From JAKIWV01 sp963773945 (GTDB taxonomy: Archaea > Thermoplasmatota > Thermoplasmata > Lutacidiplasmatales > UBA184), in the NCBI GenBank assembly GCA_963773945.1, contig CAVZDD010000005.1:868001-932000 (forward strand): a stretch of 64,000 nt of DNA. The letters run 5' to 3'. This document shows positions 54,697-64,000 of the stretch, in pieces. Within the stretch, counting starts at the first letter, position 1. The number at the start of each line of letters is the position of its first letter. A program made the position numbers and the translations under genes. The notes under the pieces were generated by a model, which did no database searches, was not told the DNA's origin, and saw only the letters and a program-made list of their open reading frames with translations.

Positions 54697-55614
54697 CCGA
54701 AGGTCCGCCAGCGCGTCGGCAGTCGTACGAGAAAGGTGCGTTCGAGCCGGCGTCTGGACGAGCACTCCTGGACTCGAACGGCCGACCGAAGAGCGGGAAC
54801 CGTTCGACGAGAATTCACGAGCACTTCGGCTCTATGTAAGGGGGCAGGGCCCGGGAACCCATCAGAGAAGGGGCAACAACCCTTGGTGGATGCTTGTCCT
54901 CACGACGGGTGAACGTCGCTGCGGGGCTGGCCGGAATCGTCCGCCATGTAACATCTCGTAAGGACAAGTCTGCGGCGCCTAGATTGCTGTTAGATGGCGG
55001 AACGAGTCGCTTACGGTCTTGCCCGAACCTGTCGCCGTCGGGGGTTCGGTGAAACCGCGCTTGGGCCTCGCAACTTCCCCCGATCTGATGCCCCCTCGTT
55101 CTCAAACCTCGTGCCTAATCTAACCCGAGCTGATATTCCGCCATGACCAATCGCGGACGGAAACCGCTTACTGCCTACGTGAATTCGGGCTCCGACGGGC
55201 CGGATTTGGGGTTTTTCCTCGGCGGAGAGCGCGCTACTCTAAACACGCAATGAAGATTGCCCCTTCTGGAGGCGCCGATCGCTCTGTTCGTCCGGAAATG
55301 GGTGGTCAAAGGAAGAATCCTCTTTAGGTCGTCTAGCCACGCGCATTGGACAACCGATCTTCCTTCTCCGCTCCGATGAATTCAGGGGTCGCATTCGCTC
55401 GATGAGTCCGCGCGCGGTCCACACTCGGTGCGAGGTCCAGGGAACCGGCCACTCCTTTCGGACACTAGCGTGAGGTCGTACGCACCTGAAGTGAGAACTG
55501 CCCCCAGCGGAAGAGTTGCATTGGACCAAAGTATAAGCGAGGTCGCCCGCGGAGGAACCCTGCTGTGACGCAAGCGGATCTTCCGACGAGATCCCTGACC
55601 GTCGGGCTCTCACC
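54697..55614. other. Long stretch without recognised gene
   Basis: About 920 bases, one of the longest gene-poor stretches in the window. Frames on both strands have low-complexity or shadow-like composition. A TATA-like AAGTATAAG near 55531 probably belongs to the downstream phosphoesterase. I see no RNA structure. Confidence 0.4.
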
Positions 55615-56625
55615 ATGGCCCTTTATTTCAAACGGTTAGACGGAGCCCGCCGGACTCACGTCCGCACCCTCGCAGGACTTCTCGTCTCGATTACGATCGT
55701 AGCGCTGGTCTGGCTCGCCCTCGCCCCGGCTGTATCTGGCCCCATCGACCGCGCGGTGGTGCCGGCGACCTCCGCTCTGCCGACGGCGATCCACCACATC
55801 ATTCTCATCATGATGGAGAACGAGGGTGTTGACCAAGTCTACGGAAAGCTACCCTACGAGACGGGGTTGGCCAATACGTATGCGTGGGGCGGCGATGCTG
55901 TTAGCCACCCCGGAGCCAATGGTTACTACGCCCTCTGCCATCCTTCGGCGCCAAACTACCTTGGTGTTACCTCGGGCCAGACCTTACAGTGCGGGTCCGA
56001 CGCCTTCCACCACTACTCTGTGCAGAACATTGGGCACGAAATGCAGACCGCGGGGATATCCTGGGTGGCGTACGAGGAGAGTGCGAGGACCGCCTGTCAG
56101 GAGACGAGCGGCGGGAACTATGCTGTCCCTCACAATCCCTTCCCGTACTACAGCGATCTCGGAGGGAATACGGCGGGTTCGGTTTGCATGAAACACGTGC
56201 TCCCCATCGCGAACCTCACCGTCAACTACCCGTACTCGACGAACCCCCCGGCGTTCACCTTCATCGCGCCGAACCTCCTGGACGATGGCCATTCTTCCTC
56301 CGCGTCATTTGGGGACCACTGGCTCTCGACCTTCTTGCCGGAGCTGACGAAACAGGGCTGGTTCTCCAGCGCCGTGATCTTCATCGTCTACGACGAATCG
56401 TACGGAGCGAAGCCAAACAGCGGCTACGACGGCACCCGGGGCGGTCCGGTGTATATGGTCGCGGTGAGCCCTTTCACGAAAGGCATCGGTGCACTCCCGA
56501 ACGATACCTCGCACTACAACATGCTCTCGACGTTCGAGTGGCTTCTCGGCCTACCCCCTACAGGCACAGGACACGACGGGACACCGAGCTTCCCGGCGAT
56601 GAAGAAGCTCTTTAGCTTCTCTTGA
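55615..56625 (+). CDS. Secreted phosphoesterase (acid phosphatase/phospholipase C family)
   Basis: A 336-residue extracellular enzyme of the AcpA/phosphatidylinositol-phospholipase C-type family (PF04185). N-terminal signal/anchor LAGLLVSITIVALVWLALAP; motifs IHHIILIMMENEGVDQVYG, HPSAPNYLGVTSG, APNLLDDGHSS with GDHWLSTFLPEL, VIFIVYDES and HYNMLSTFEWLLGLP follow the family order. Probably releases phosphate from organic esters outside the cell. The distance from the TATA-like box at about 55531 suggests a leader of some 50 bases. Confidence 0.85.
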   Translation: MALYFKRLDGARRTHVRTLAGLLVSITIVALVWLALAPAVSGPIDRAVVPATSALPTAIHHIILIMMENEGVDQVYGKLPYETGLANTYAWGGDAVSHPGANGYYALCHPSAPNYLGVTSGQTLQCGSDAFHHYSVQNIGHEMQTAGISWVAYEESARTACQETSGGNYAVPHNPFPYYSDLGGNTAGSVCMKHVLPIANLTVNYPYSTNPPAFTFIAPNLLDDGHSSSASFGDHWLSTFLPELTKQGWFSSAVIFIVYDESYGAKPNSGYDGTRGGPVYMVAVSPFTKGIGALPNDTSHYNMLSTFEWLLGLPPTGTGHDGTPSFPAMKKLFSFS

Positions 56626-56872
56626 GCGGCCCCGGGTCTGTCGATGTTTACGGTCCTCGCGTTCGGTTCTCCGAATTCGCCGACTGTTAGTAGGACCCTG
56701 TCTGGAAGGAGTCCCTACCGTCACGCAGGATCAACTGGGCTCCACGGATGAATAACCCCTTTTGAGTCACTCCCAGCATTGAACCGCTCCTGCAGCAGGA
56801 GTCGCGGACACGTTTGTCAGAACGAGCTGGCACGATGGCTGTTCACGAAAGGGAATCACTCGTTCGAGCGTG

Positions 56873-57937
56873 CTATTCGCGGTTCGATGGGATCTGAGGG
56901 ACAGTTGAGCCGGGCAAGGGTTCTCCTCCTCCCTTCGGAGTGGCCCCACCCTGGGGGGACACGTCGATGACGGGCACGTTCGGGTCGCCGTCAGTAGTGG
57001 CGGGGGGAGCGACCCGAGCGGCGGAGAGGCGGAGATCCACTCGCTCCCGCGCGGCGGGAAGTGGAGCATCCACCAACTTTCGGGCGCCGGGTAGCCGGTA
57101 GAGTGAGTAGGAGGCCAACGCGACGACGATGACCGCAAGCACGCCGAAAACTAAGTCGCCTAAGCTCGACCCCACCCACTTCAACTTCACGATCACCTGC
57201 GAGAGACCAAAGGAGACCACCAGCCCGTCCATCGCCATAACGAACCGCGTGAATGCGTCTCTGGAGACGCGGCCCACCAACCAGGTGCCTGCCGGTACGC
57301 CGATCAGGACGGGTATGAGGAGGAACGGGATGAGCCCGAGCGAGGGCGCCGATATCAGGTTGGACCCGAGGAACGCCGTGAACAAGAAGTAGGTCGTCAG
57401 GGTGAGGCTCGACTCCGCAACCCGCACCTGCGCCAGAGTGCATCGGAACTCGTTCTTTGACAGGCCCTGGTTCCGGAAGAAGACGGCCAGCGGCGGGCCC
57501 GAGATCGTCGTTAAAGCGTACAGGAACCCGATCCCCGGACCGATTATCGACCCGCTGCGGCGCTCGTTGGTGAACGGCCGTCGGAGCCCCAACAGCTGGA
57601 CGACCACCATCGGCAGGAGCACCACGTAGACGGCGACCTTGACGTCGTTGACCGCGAGGTAACTGAGCCCCAGCGTACCGAGTAGGACTCCGGGCAGCAG
57701 CGTCGTTACGACGGGCATCGCCCGGCTCTTTGTCGCCGGAATGTATGCGCGTTCCCGGTACAGGAGCGCGACATTGACAAGAAGTTCGACGCTGACCACC
57801 GCGGGGTTCAGGACCTTGTTCGAGAACCAGAGAAGCGCGATCGGCGTGACGATGGAGGAGAATCCGTAGCCGATCGCCCCGTTGATCAGAGAGGCACCCA
57901 GGGCGACGATGGCGAGCCAGATACTCGACAGGTCCAT
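56873..57937 (-). CDS. TSUP (TauE/SafE) permease
   Basis: Intact 354-residue membrane protein with eight helices, paralogue of the frameshifted 27703-28661 copy (GYGFSSIVTPIALLWFSNKVLNP; LTTISGPPLAVFFRNQGL). ATG 57937 chosen because it matches the paralogue start. Family members export sulfite, sulfoacetate or similar anions. After the last helix comes a polar 60-residue tail with Pro/Gly. Substrate unknown. Confidence 0.87.
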   Translation of the reverse strand: MDLSSIWLAIVALGASLINGAIGYGFSSIVTPIALLWFSNKVLNPAVVSVELLVNVALLYRERAYIPATKSRAMPVVTTLLPGVLLGTLGLSYLAVNDVKVAVYVVLLPMVVVQLLGLRRPFTNERRSGSIIGPGIGFLYALTTISGPPLAVFFRNQGLSKNEFRCTLAQVRVAESSLTLTTYFLFTAFLGSNLISAPSLGLIPFLLIPVLIGVPAGTWLVGRVSRDAFTRFVMAMDGLVVSFGLSQVIVKLKWVGSSLGDLVFGVLAVIVVALASYSLYRLPGARKLVDAPLPAARERVDLRLSAARVAPPATTDGDPNVPVIDVSPQGGATPKGGGEPLPGSTVPQIPSNRE

Positions 57938-58120
57938 GTTGGAGACCCGGATGGGGCCAGAGGTGGGCGCGCATACGTACTTACTGATATCGGTGCCCCA
58001 CCGACCGAGGAAACAGAGCCCGGGAGGAGGGAGATGCCTCCATCTCACAGCGCGAGTGACCCGGCCAATTCCCGGAGCGCGACGGAGCCCCCAGCGGCCA
58101 AGAGAGCGGAGAGCGGTCAT

Positions 58121-58763
58121 TTGTCCACGGGTCTCTCAGCCACCAGTTCTGGTTCTCTTCTCACTCTCGATTTGTTCGAGCGAATCTTGCCAGGTCGGCC
58201 TAACTACGAAACACGTTGAAGTCGACGGTCGAGGGAGTCGCCACGCCTTCGGGGCCCACGAGGCGCTTTGAGGCAGAGGGGGGAGCCGCAAGTTTCAGCG
58301 AACTGGCCCTTGCCCCTTGCCGCGTGAGCGCGGTCAGATTAGAGCTGCTCGCTCGGTCCGGAACGATCCTTGGCCTGGCTACCGAAAACGGGCTGCTTCC
58401 GTAACGTGGGGCCGCGTAGTTGACCGCTCGGACCCTTTTGTAAGCGCCGGGTCTTGTAACGGGAGGTCGGGCGAGACGAGATGCCTGAGGGTTTCGCGGG
58501 CATCGAAACCCACCTTCAGGCCGGATTCGACCCCCAACCGCCGCCGGTGCTTTGGGAACGGAGGGATCCTCTGACGGTGAATGGGCCAGGTCGGACCCAC
58601 CGTGCCGGTGGGTGGGAAGGGGTGCGGGAGTTCAGTTTGGTTCGGGCCGCCATCTTGGATTCGCAACCCCCACTCCCCCGAGAGCGGAGTGATTCCAACC
58701 ACGCGGGAGACGCGCCCGCAACTATTTCCGCTAAGGCTGATTTGCGGGCGTTAGGGGGAACAC
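58121..58763. other. Gene-free stretch
   Basis: About 640 bases between a leftward permease and a rightward secreted-protein gene (plus the upstream part of the permease leader). I see no gene, RNA or repeat. Confidence 0.35.
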
Positions 58764-60185
58764 GTGATGAAGGGCAGGATGGCCGATGCCGGCCTCTTCC
58801 TCCTGATTTTCCTCCTACTCGCCGCGCCCACGATACCTGCCATCGGCGCGTTGGGCGCGGGGTCGTCGGCCTCCGCGCGGAGCGGGCGCGGGACCTTCGA
58901 AGGAGTCGCCGCCGACCTTCCTGGGAAGTTCGCCTTCGTTTCCAACTTCGAGGACCATCGCTGGGATGGGTGGACCGTCTCCAAGGGGGTTGCCTCCGTA
59001 ACGGCGTATCCATCGTACGGTGGTGAGCCGGTACTGAGGTCGTGGGCTGGGTGGGACCCGCCTCAGATTGACCGCACCGCAGTCGGGTTCGTCCGAAACG
59101 ATACCTTCCTCTCATTCCAGGCCGATGTCCGGGCCGGATCCGATGGGGTCGGTTTCTTCGGCCTCGACAGCCCGTCCGGTCCGGTTGCCGTAGTCGGAGT
59201 CGGCGAAGGCCAAGTCTGGGCGGGGGCAACCCCCGCCTCGGCGGTCGCCCTCGGTACCATTCCGACTGGAACGGCCCAGCCGGCGGGGTGGGTCTATCTC
59301 CTCGCGAACGTTTTCCAGAAGGGTTCCGGGGATTCGGCCCACTGGACCATGTCGGTATTCATCGACCAAACGGCGGCCGTTGCGCGGTGGGGGATTCGGC
59401 TGCCAGACGCCGGACAATATGACGGGGCGATCCTCGAGACCGAACGCGGGACGGTGGACTACACTAACCTCATCTTCACGACGTACCAGATCGCGTTGCT
59501 CGCCCCGTACTCGATCTACAACCCGATGGATGGCTATGGCCAAGGTATGGGACTCAACGTGCAGCTCCTTCCGGCGTACACCACACTGTCTGCAGACTTT
59601 ACCCTAGACAACTGGTCGGTGCCGGTCCATGGCATTCTGAGTTTCCAAATCAATGCCATGAATTACATCGGCACGGTGGGCACCAGTTGCCAGGGGTTCT
59701 TCCAGATTGGAATCGACTTGGACCCCGGTGGTAAGATTGCTCCCTGGTATGTGTACCGCGGCTGCAACCCGCACTACTTTGGGCACACGGGGCCCCAGGG
59801 GGCCTGGACAGGCTTTCCGTCGCCGGCCGGCACGCGACTCGGCCTCTCGATTCGGGACAACCTCGCGGCTCAGGCCGTCGAATTCCAGATTGTAGACTGG
59901 TCGGTTACCGGTAAGGACCGGTACTGGAACGCAACGATTCCCTACTCCGGCGGTATGTTCTACAGCACGTTCACTCAAGTGGAATGGCAGACGTACTCGG
60001 GATTCCCTATCGACGCGTACCATTTCAACGGCACCATGCGTGCCCTCACAGTGAGCGGAGGGGTTCTGAGCAGGCCGATGCGGCTGTCGGCCGAGTACAT
60101 GCTGCCCATCGTGCTCGACGCACCCCCCTCCTGGAACCTGTTCTACTACGATGACGCCACCGCCGGCTACCCGCAGCTGTCCTAA
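58764..60185 (+). CDS. Secreted beta-rich protein (LamG-like fold possible)
   Basis: A 473-residue protein with signal peptide (AGLFLLIFLLLAAPTIPAIGALGA). The mature part is beta-rich with FEDHRWDGWTVSKG, VGFVRNDTFLSFQADVRAG and ILETERGTVDYTNLIF, the layout of two jelly-roll/concanavalin-like domains, and one Cys pair (CQGFF ... YRGCNPHYFG). No catalytic motif and no membrane anchor at the end, so it is probably secreted. No family named. Confidence 0.75.
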   Translation: MMKGRMADAGLFLLIFLLLAAPTIPAIGALGAGSSASARSGRGTFEGVAADLPGKFAFVSNFEDHRWDGWTVSKGVASVTAYPSYGGEPVLRSWAGWDPPQIDRTAVGFVRNDTFLSFQADVRAGSDGVGFFGLDSPSGPVAVVGVGEGQVWAGATPASAVALGTIPTGTAQPAGWVYLLANVFQKGSGDSAHWTMSVFIDQTAAVARWGIRLPDAGQYDGAILETERGTVDYTNLIFTTYQIALLAPYSIYNPMDGYGQGMGLNVQLLPAYTTLSADFTLDNWSVPVHGILSFQINAMNYIGTVGTSCQGFFQIGIDLDPGGKIAPWYVYRGCNPHYFGHTGPQGAWTGFPSPAGTRLGLSIRDNLAAQAVEFQIVDWSVTGKDRYWNATIPYSGGMFYSTFTQVEWQTYSGFPIDAYHFNGTMRALTVSGGVLSRPMRLSAEYMLPIVLDAPPSWNLFYYDDATAGYPQLS

Positions 60186-60518
60186 GGCCCCTCCTGGGGG
60201 TACCGTTCCTCTCTCCGCGCCCGGACACGCTCGCCGAGCCGCCGGACGGGTCGTTTGATCCATTCGTTAACGAGTTTGCGCAACCCCGAAGCAGTAGAGC
60301 GTCCAGCCGGACCCATCCGTCAGATGGGCTTAGAAGTGGATTCGTTTCCGCGCACTCCGAAAACCTGCGACCGACCGTGCGCTCTCTCCATGCCAGGTTC
60401 GTTCCGTCCATCCCGGGCGGATTCCCCTCGCTGATCGCTCAGTCCCACCTAGATTAGACCGCAGCTTTGGAAAGGGGTCCCCTACCCGCGGGGATATGAA
60501 CTTCCGGCACCGGCGGCC
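60186..60518. other. Gene-free convergent spacer
   Basis: About 330 bases between convergent genes. No feature seen. Confidence 0.35.
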
Positions 60519-61361
60519 TCAGCCCGGCTTGCGTGCGAAGACGATGACGCCTTCGCCGGGTATCGAGAGGCCCTCGGGCGTTTTCCACTGGGCAAGATTC
60601 GCTCGGGTCTTGCGAAGGACTTCCTGCTGAATGTCCTCCGATTCCTCCGAGAGCGAATGTCCGATCGGCGTGGCCTTCAGTATCGCCTGGAAATAGGCCT
60701 CCGCGTCGTCGAATTTGAGGGAGTATTGCCGGCGATCCTCGGTAGCGTCCTGGAATCCCGCGCTTTCGAGGAACGCAACCATCTCCCCCGGCCCCCCGGT
60801 TTCGTAGGGAGTCGGAATGTAACCCGTCTCATCCGGCTCGGCGTGCTCGAGCATGGGCCCTATGATCGCATGAATCCACGGTACTTTGTCACCGGTACTC
60901 CAAACGCTGACTGCGATCCGACCACCGGGCCGAAGCACCCGACGAGCCTCGGCGGCGGCCTTCTCCGGATCCGTGAAGATCTGGAACCCGAAGCTGCTGA
61001 CGGCCGCATCATACGTTTCGTCGGGAAAATTGAGCTCCCCGCAGTCCATGGTTCGAAAATCGACGTTGTTTACTCCCCGGGCACCCGCCACTCGTTGGGC
61101 AATCGACACCATGTTTTCCGAAAGGTCGATGCCAATGACGTGACCCGTAGCTCCCACCCGCCTCGCGATCGTGATGGCCGGCTCTCCCGGTCCGGTGCCC
61201 ATATCCAGGATGCGCTCCCCGGCCCGGGGGGCTAATCGAGCCACGAGGTCGGAACGGAACGGCTCAAGATTCCTCAGCAGTCCGACATACGCTTCGGCGC
61301 TTTCATTCCACGTCACTCGGGTGTATTCCCGATAGTACTCGTCAGTGTACTTCCAAGGCAT
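60519..61361 (-). CDS. UbiE/Coq5-like methyltransferase
   Basis: A 280-residue class I methyltransferase: ILDMGTGPGEPAITIA (SAM loop), VIGIDLSENMVSIA, FRTMDCGELNFPDETYDA, VSSFGFQIFTD, EARRVLRPGGRIAVSVW. This is the family used for quinone and small-molecule methylation. ATG 61361 chosen over the long upstream frame; a CATAAAATA box lies about 33 bases before. No quinone genes nearby, so the substrate is open. Confidence 0.88.
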   Translation of the reverse strand: MPWKYTDEYYREYTRVTWNESAEAYVGLLRNLEPFRSDLVARLAPRAGERILDMGTGPGEPAITIARRVGATGHVIGIDLSENMVSIAQRVAGARGVNNVDFRTMDCGELNFPDETYDAAVSSFGFQIFTDPEKAAAEARRVLRPGGRIAVSVWSTGDKVPWIHAIIGPMLEHAEPDETGYIPTPYETGGPGEMVAFLESAGFQDATEDRRQYSLKFDDAEAYFQAILKATPIGHSLSEESEDIQQEVLRKTRANLAQWKTPEGLSIPGEGVIVFARKPG

Positions 61362-61389
61362 CTGCAGTCGGGGTCGGGAAGCGTGCCGG

Positions 61390-61402
61390 CCTATTTTATG
61401 GT
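61390..61402 (-). promoter_or_regulatory. TATA box of the UbiE-like gene
   Basis: CATAAAATA on the minus strand, centred about 33 bases before the ATG at 61361. Confidence 0.45.
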
Positions 61403-61508
61403 GCACCTTTTGTGAGGTTCGGGTCGTCGCCGAGCCTACGAATCGACACCGGAAATTAACTTCGTGGGTCCCCCTACCCCCGAAAAGCATAATGATCGAA
61501 CAAGACAA

Positions 61509-61892
61509 GAATCAGACACCCGAACCCCGAGTCTGACCGCTTTGAAGGCGCCATTCGAAAGGAGTCCAGCGCCTCCAGTCCCCTGAGGGTTTCTCTTTCG
61601 AATGTCGTCGCTTGCTGCGTTCACGCGCCCCTGCACCGAGCCCTATAGTTCTTTGGGCTCGAAGGGGAACGCCCTGCCACGAAGTTGCCGGAGCGCGGCG
61701 CGGCGGGGGTAGGACCCCCCCGAGGTTGACGAGCGGGCCCCCGCAAACGGCCACCGGGCAGCTTGGTGAACACTCCGGTTTGACCCCGACAAAACCTCGG
61801 TAGGCGCTTCCGACCGCATCCCAGAAGCAGGTTCAAATGCCGCAAGCACAAGGTAGATACCACAGTAGGTTATACGGCGCCTGGGGAACACC
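61509..61892. other. Gene-free stretch
   Basis: About 380 bases between divergent genes. A TATA-like GTTATAC lies at 61869-61875 before the next gene. Nothing else seen. Confidence 0.35.
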
Positions 61893-64000
61893 TTGCTCCC
61901 ACATGTAGCAAAAGAAGTTAGATGGCTAACCTTTTCAGTCGTAATTTTGGCGACCTTGGCCTGGGCCGGTTTCGGTTTGGGAACGGGCGTGGCGAATTCG
62001 CCTAGTGCGGCGGCGGAAATTGCTCCAACGGCCACGCTCGCGACCGCCTCGGTCCCTGTCCCATTGACCGTCACGACATCGAGCCTAGGGGTTTACACAC
62101 CGACATTCGTCGGGCCCGCGAGCGCCGGTTGTAATTTGCCCGGTTGCTCCTTGCTCACCGGGCCGTTCGGTCCTTACACTCCGAACAGCAATCCGGTAGT
62201 ACCGGTAACCCAAAGCAGTGACAACCTCGCGCCTTCCACATCCGAACCCAACACCCCTCAGAATACCGCGGACGACATCGATCCTTCGCTACCGGGTTCC
62301 GATCCGGGACTCATTCCTGTCATCAGTTGCCAGCCCCAAGGCCCCGGGTGCGACACCATCAGCGCCTCTTCGGGCGGCGCCACCGGCGTGAAGGGTCTGG
62401 ACGCGGTCGACAGCGCGACGCTCTACAACGAGGACATCGAGCCGGCGGACCAGGGCCTCTGCGCAGGGAATGGCTACGCGTTAGAAACCAACAACATTGG
62501 CGAGGTCCTAATCTTCAACAGCGCCCTAGCACGCGTGTCCGCGCCCTTGTCCCTGGACAGCCTTATGGGCCTCACCGAGAGGGGCTGGAGCAGCGGCGGG
62601 GACGTTTCCTGCCTCTACGATTACGCCAACGGCGGGCACTGGTTCTTCACGGAAATCGTGTCGGCCACCAGCGAGTCTATCGGCGGCACCTTTGCGGGAT
62701 GCTTCGCGGGTGTAGCTGATACCTGCTACGAAGGGATTGCGGTTAGCGAAGGTTCGAACCCCTTTGGCCCGTACCACAGCTACTTCCTGAACGCGAACTA
62801 CAATCCGTTCGAGCCGGGCTACCCCTACGAACTGAATGACTTCGCCAAGATTGGGAGCACCCAGGACGCGTTCCTCGTCTTCTACGACGAGTTCCCGCTG
62901 TTCTGCGGTGGGTTCGGCGAAGGATGCTTCAATGGAGCGCAAGAGTTCGCCTTTGACAAGAACGCGCTGGAGCTCGCAAAGCCCGCGAAGAAGGTCAACG
63001 TCGCCGTCGAGAACATGGGTACCCTACCGACGCCGAATGGAACCTGTCCCTCCGACGACATGTTCGGCGAGGGAGGGATCACTTGCTGGTACGCCGTGAT
63101 TCCCGCGCAGTCTCCGGACCCGACCCAGTACGACAACAGCCACGGGGGCTCGGGGTTCATGCTCGAGTCGCTGGACTTCTATGGCGCGGGAGACAACCGG
63201 ATCGCGGTCTTCGACTGGACCGGACTCAGCGATCTCAACAGCAAGGGCTGCAGCACCTGCGCTGGGATCCAGTTTGGTGGCCAGCTGTTCTCGGGCGTGA
63301 ATTCGTACTACAATCCGGGAGTCATCGCTCCCCAGAAGAGCGGATGGACTCCGCTGGGCCACGAGTGCGGAGCCGCGGGCCTCACGAACGCGACCATCGA
63401 GCCGAAGTGCCCCGAGGGCGGGATCGCTACCAACGGGGACGACTTCACCCAGGTCTCGTACGCGAACGGACAGATCTGGGGCTCCCTTTCCACGGTGGTC
63501 AGTCAAACGTTCCATAAGGGACCCGGATGCCCGTGCTCCGAATACCACGTCGGCGCCGCGTACTACGTGGTCGGCACCAGCTCCTTTGACTCGGGTGGGG
63601 GCTTCAGCCTGACCAGCCAGGGGTACGTGACCGCCATGCACGAAGAGATGGAGTTCCCGGCCATCGCCGCAGAAGGCACCTTGGGCCAGGACGGCGGAAA
63701 CGGAATGGCCGTCCTCACCTTCTCGCTCTCCGGGAATGGTGGACCGACCGGGGCGGATAATGGGGGATTCTTCCCCAGCACCGCGTACGGATGGCTCTCC
63801 ACCTCTTCCAACGGGCTGGTGGGGTCTGTGGTCTACATTGCCGACCGGGGCCAAGCGGCTCAGGACGGGTTCACGGAGTACCAGGGCCTGCCCGGTGGTA
63901 CGCGCCCCCGCTGGGGCGACTACAGCTGGGCGATCTTCGTGCCGTTCTCGGGGGGCACGGTCTACTTCAGCACTAACTACATCCAATCCCACAACTGCGC
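61893..64000 (+). CDS. Large secreted beta-propeller-like surface protein (cut by window end)
   Basis: Open from a TTG at 61893 to the right edge without a stop: at least 702 residues. Signal helix WLTFSVVILATLAWAGFGLG, a Thr/Pro/Ser-rich spacer, then a domain reading GLCAGNGYALETNNIGEVL, CLYDYANGGHWFFTEIV and DAFLVFYDEFP, a layout seen in uncharacterised extracellular beta-propeller-like proteins. Cys come in close pairs (CSTCAG, CPCSE), suggesting disulfides. The start is uncertain: the TATA-like box at 61869 points to about 61896, near TTG 61893. Function unknown. Confidence 0.75.
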   Translation, partial: MLPHVAKEVRWLTFSVVILATLAWAGFGLGTGVANSPSAAAEIAPTATLATASVPVPLTVTTSSLGVYTPTFVGPASAGCNLPGCSLLTGPFGPYTPNSNPVVPVTQSSDNLAPSTSEPNTPQNTADDIDPSLPGSDPGLIPVISCQPQGPGCDTISASSGGATGVKGLDAVDSATLYNEDIEPADQGLCAGNGYALETNNIGEVLIFNSALARVSAPLSLDSLMGLTERGWSSGGDVSCLYDYANGGHWFFTEIVSATSESIGGTFAGCFAGVADTCYEGIAVSEGSNPFGPYHSYFLNANYNPFEPGYPYELNDFAKIGSTQDAFLVFYDEFPLFCGGFGEGCFNGAQEFAFDKNALELAKPAKKVNVAVENMGTLPTPNGTCPSDDMFGEGGITCWYAVIPAQSPDPTQYDNSHGGSGFMLESLDFYGAGDNRIAVFDWTGLSDLNSKGCSTCAGIQFGGQLFSGVNSYYNPGVIAPQKSGWTPLGHECGAAGLTNATIEPKCPEGGIATNGDDFTQVSYANGQIWGSLSTVVSQTFHKGPGCPCSEYHVGAAYYVVGTSSFDSGGGFSLTSQGYVTAMHEEMEFPAIAAEGTLGQDGGNGMAVLTFSLSGNGGPTGADNGGFFPSTAYGWLSTSSNGLVGSVVYIADRGQAAQDGFTEYQGLPGGTRPRWGDYSWAIFVPFSGGTVYFSTNYIQSHNC

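Noticed and set aside
58516..59229. A 237-codon minus-strand frame
   Set aside because: Antisense to the secreted protein at 58764; Arg/Pro-rich shadow.
1..64000. CRISPR array, rRNA operon, replication origin or prophage
   Set aside because: No regularly spaced identical repeats, rRNA cores, orc1/cdc6 with origin boxes, or phage structural genes were seen.

Overview
The window looks like a GC-rich chromosome segment from an archaeon of the Thermoplasmatota (Euryarchaeota side). The archaeal markers seen are deoxyhypusine synthase, an adjacent pyrB-pyrI pair, a short archaeal-type triosephosphate isomerase, TATA-like boxes about 24-38 bases before starts with little or no leader and no clear ribosome binding sites, very frequent GTG/TTG starts, and extracellular FTETGLPSG-type repeat modules typical of Thermoplasmatota surface proteins. 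No rRNA, CRISPR array or replication origin was seen; there is one tRNA (Arg, CCT). The assignment is an inference from gene content.

Layout. 0.2-7.4 kb is a housekeeping block: EamA exporter, pyrB-pyrI, a GDT1-type cation transporter, a P-loop/TPR regulator, deoxyhypusine synthase and a molybdopterin oxidoreductase. 7.8-10.2 kb is a heavily decayed regulator (winged helix, ATPase, TPR) with a perfect palindrome in front of it. 10.3-17.8 kb holds small zinc-ribbon and hypothetical genes, a reductase-like gene without its catalytic Lys, ilvE, a 1039-residue adenylyl cyclase/ATPase/TPR fusion, and a DUF429 gene. 17.8-19.2 kb is a graveyard: a two-helix membrane protein remnant and a decayed vapBC toxin-antitoxin pair. 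19.2-26.4 kb carries another large ATPase/TPR/winged-helix regulator, a secreted protein and a CDF metal exporter.

26.5-35.1 kb contains asnA, a frameshifted TSUP permease, an IS630-like transposase relic, and a thiamine uptake operon (thiB-thiP-thiQ) preceded by a clear TPP riboswitch, with a HypE-like gene upstream. 35.1-48.6 kb is dense with divergent gene pairs that share one TATA box: a phosphodiesterase, triosephosphate isomerase, two paralogous methyltransferases flanking a large membrane/coiled-coil/KaiC-like protein, a NUDIX hydrolase, a coiled-coil protein with a membrane zinc protein, an HNH nuclease, DUF72 and rhodanese. 48.7-64 kb is mostly cell-surface and secreted proteins, including a glycosidase-like repeat protein that lies between tRNA-Arg and a diverged copy of the tRNA 3' end. 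A second, intact TSUP permease and a UbiE-like methyltransferase lie among them, and a large surface protein runs off the right end.

Two themes recur. First, many genes between 23 and 53 kb carry one single-base (or 7-base) frameshift, several at runs of five or six C or G. These could be consensus errors or true recent inactivation and should be checked against reads before any gene is called dead. Second, the window is rich in large STAND-like ATPase/TPR signalling proteins (four, one of them dead).
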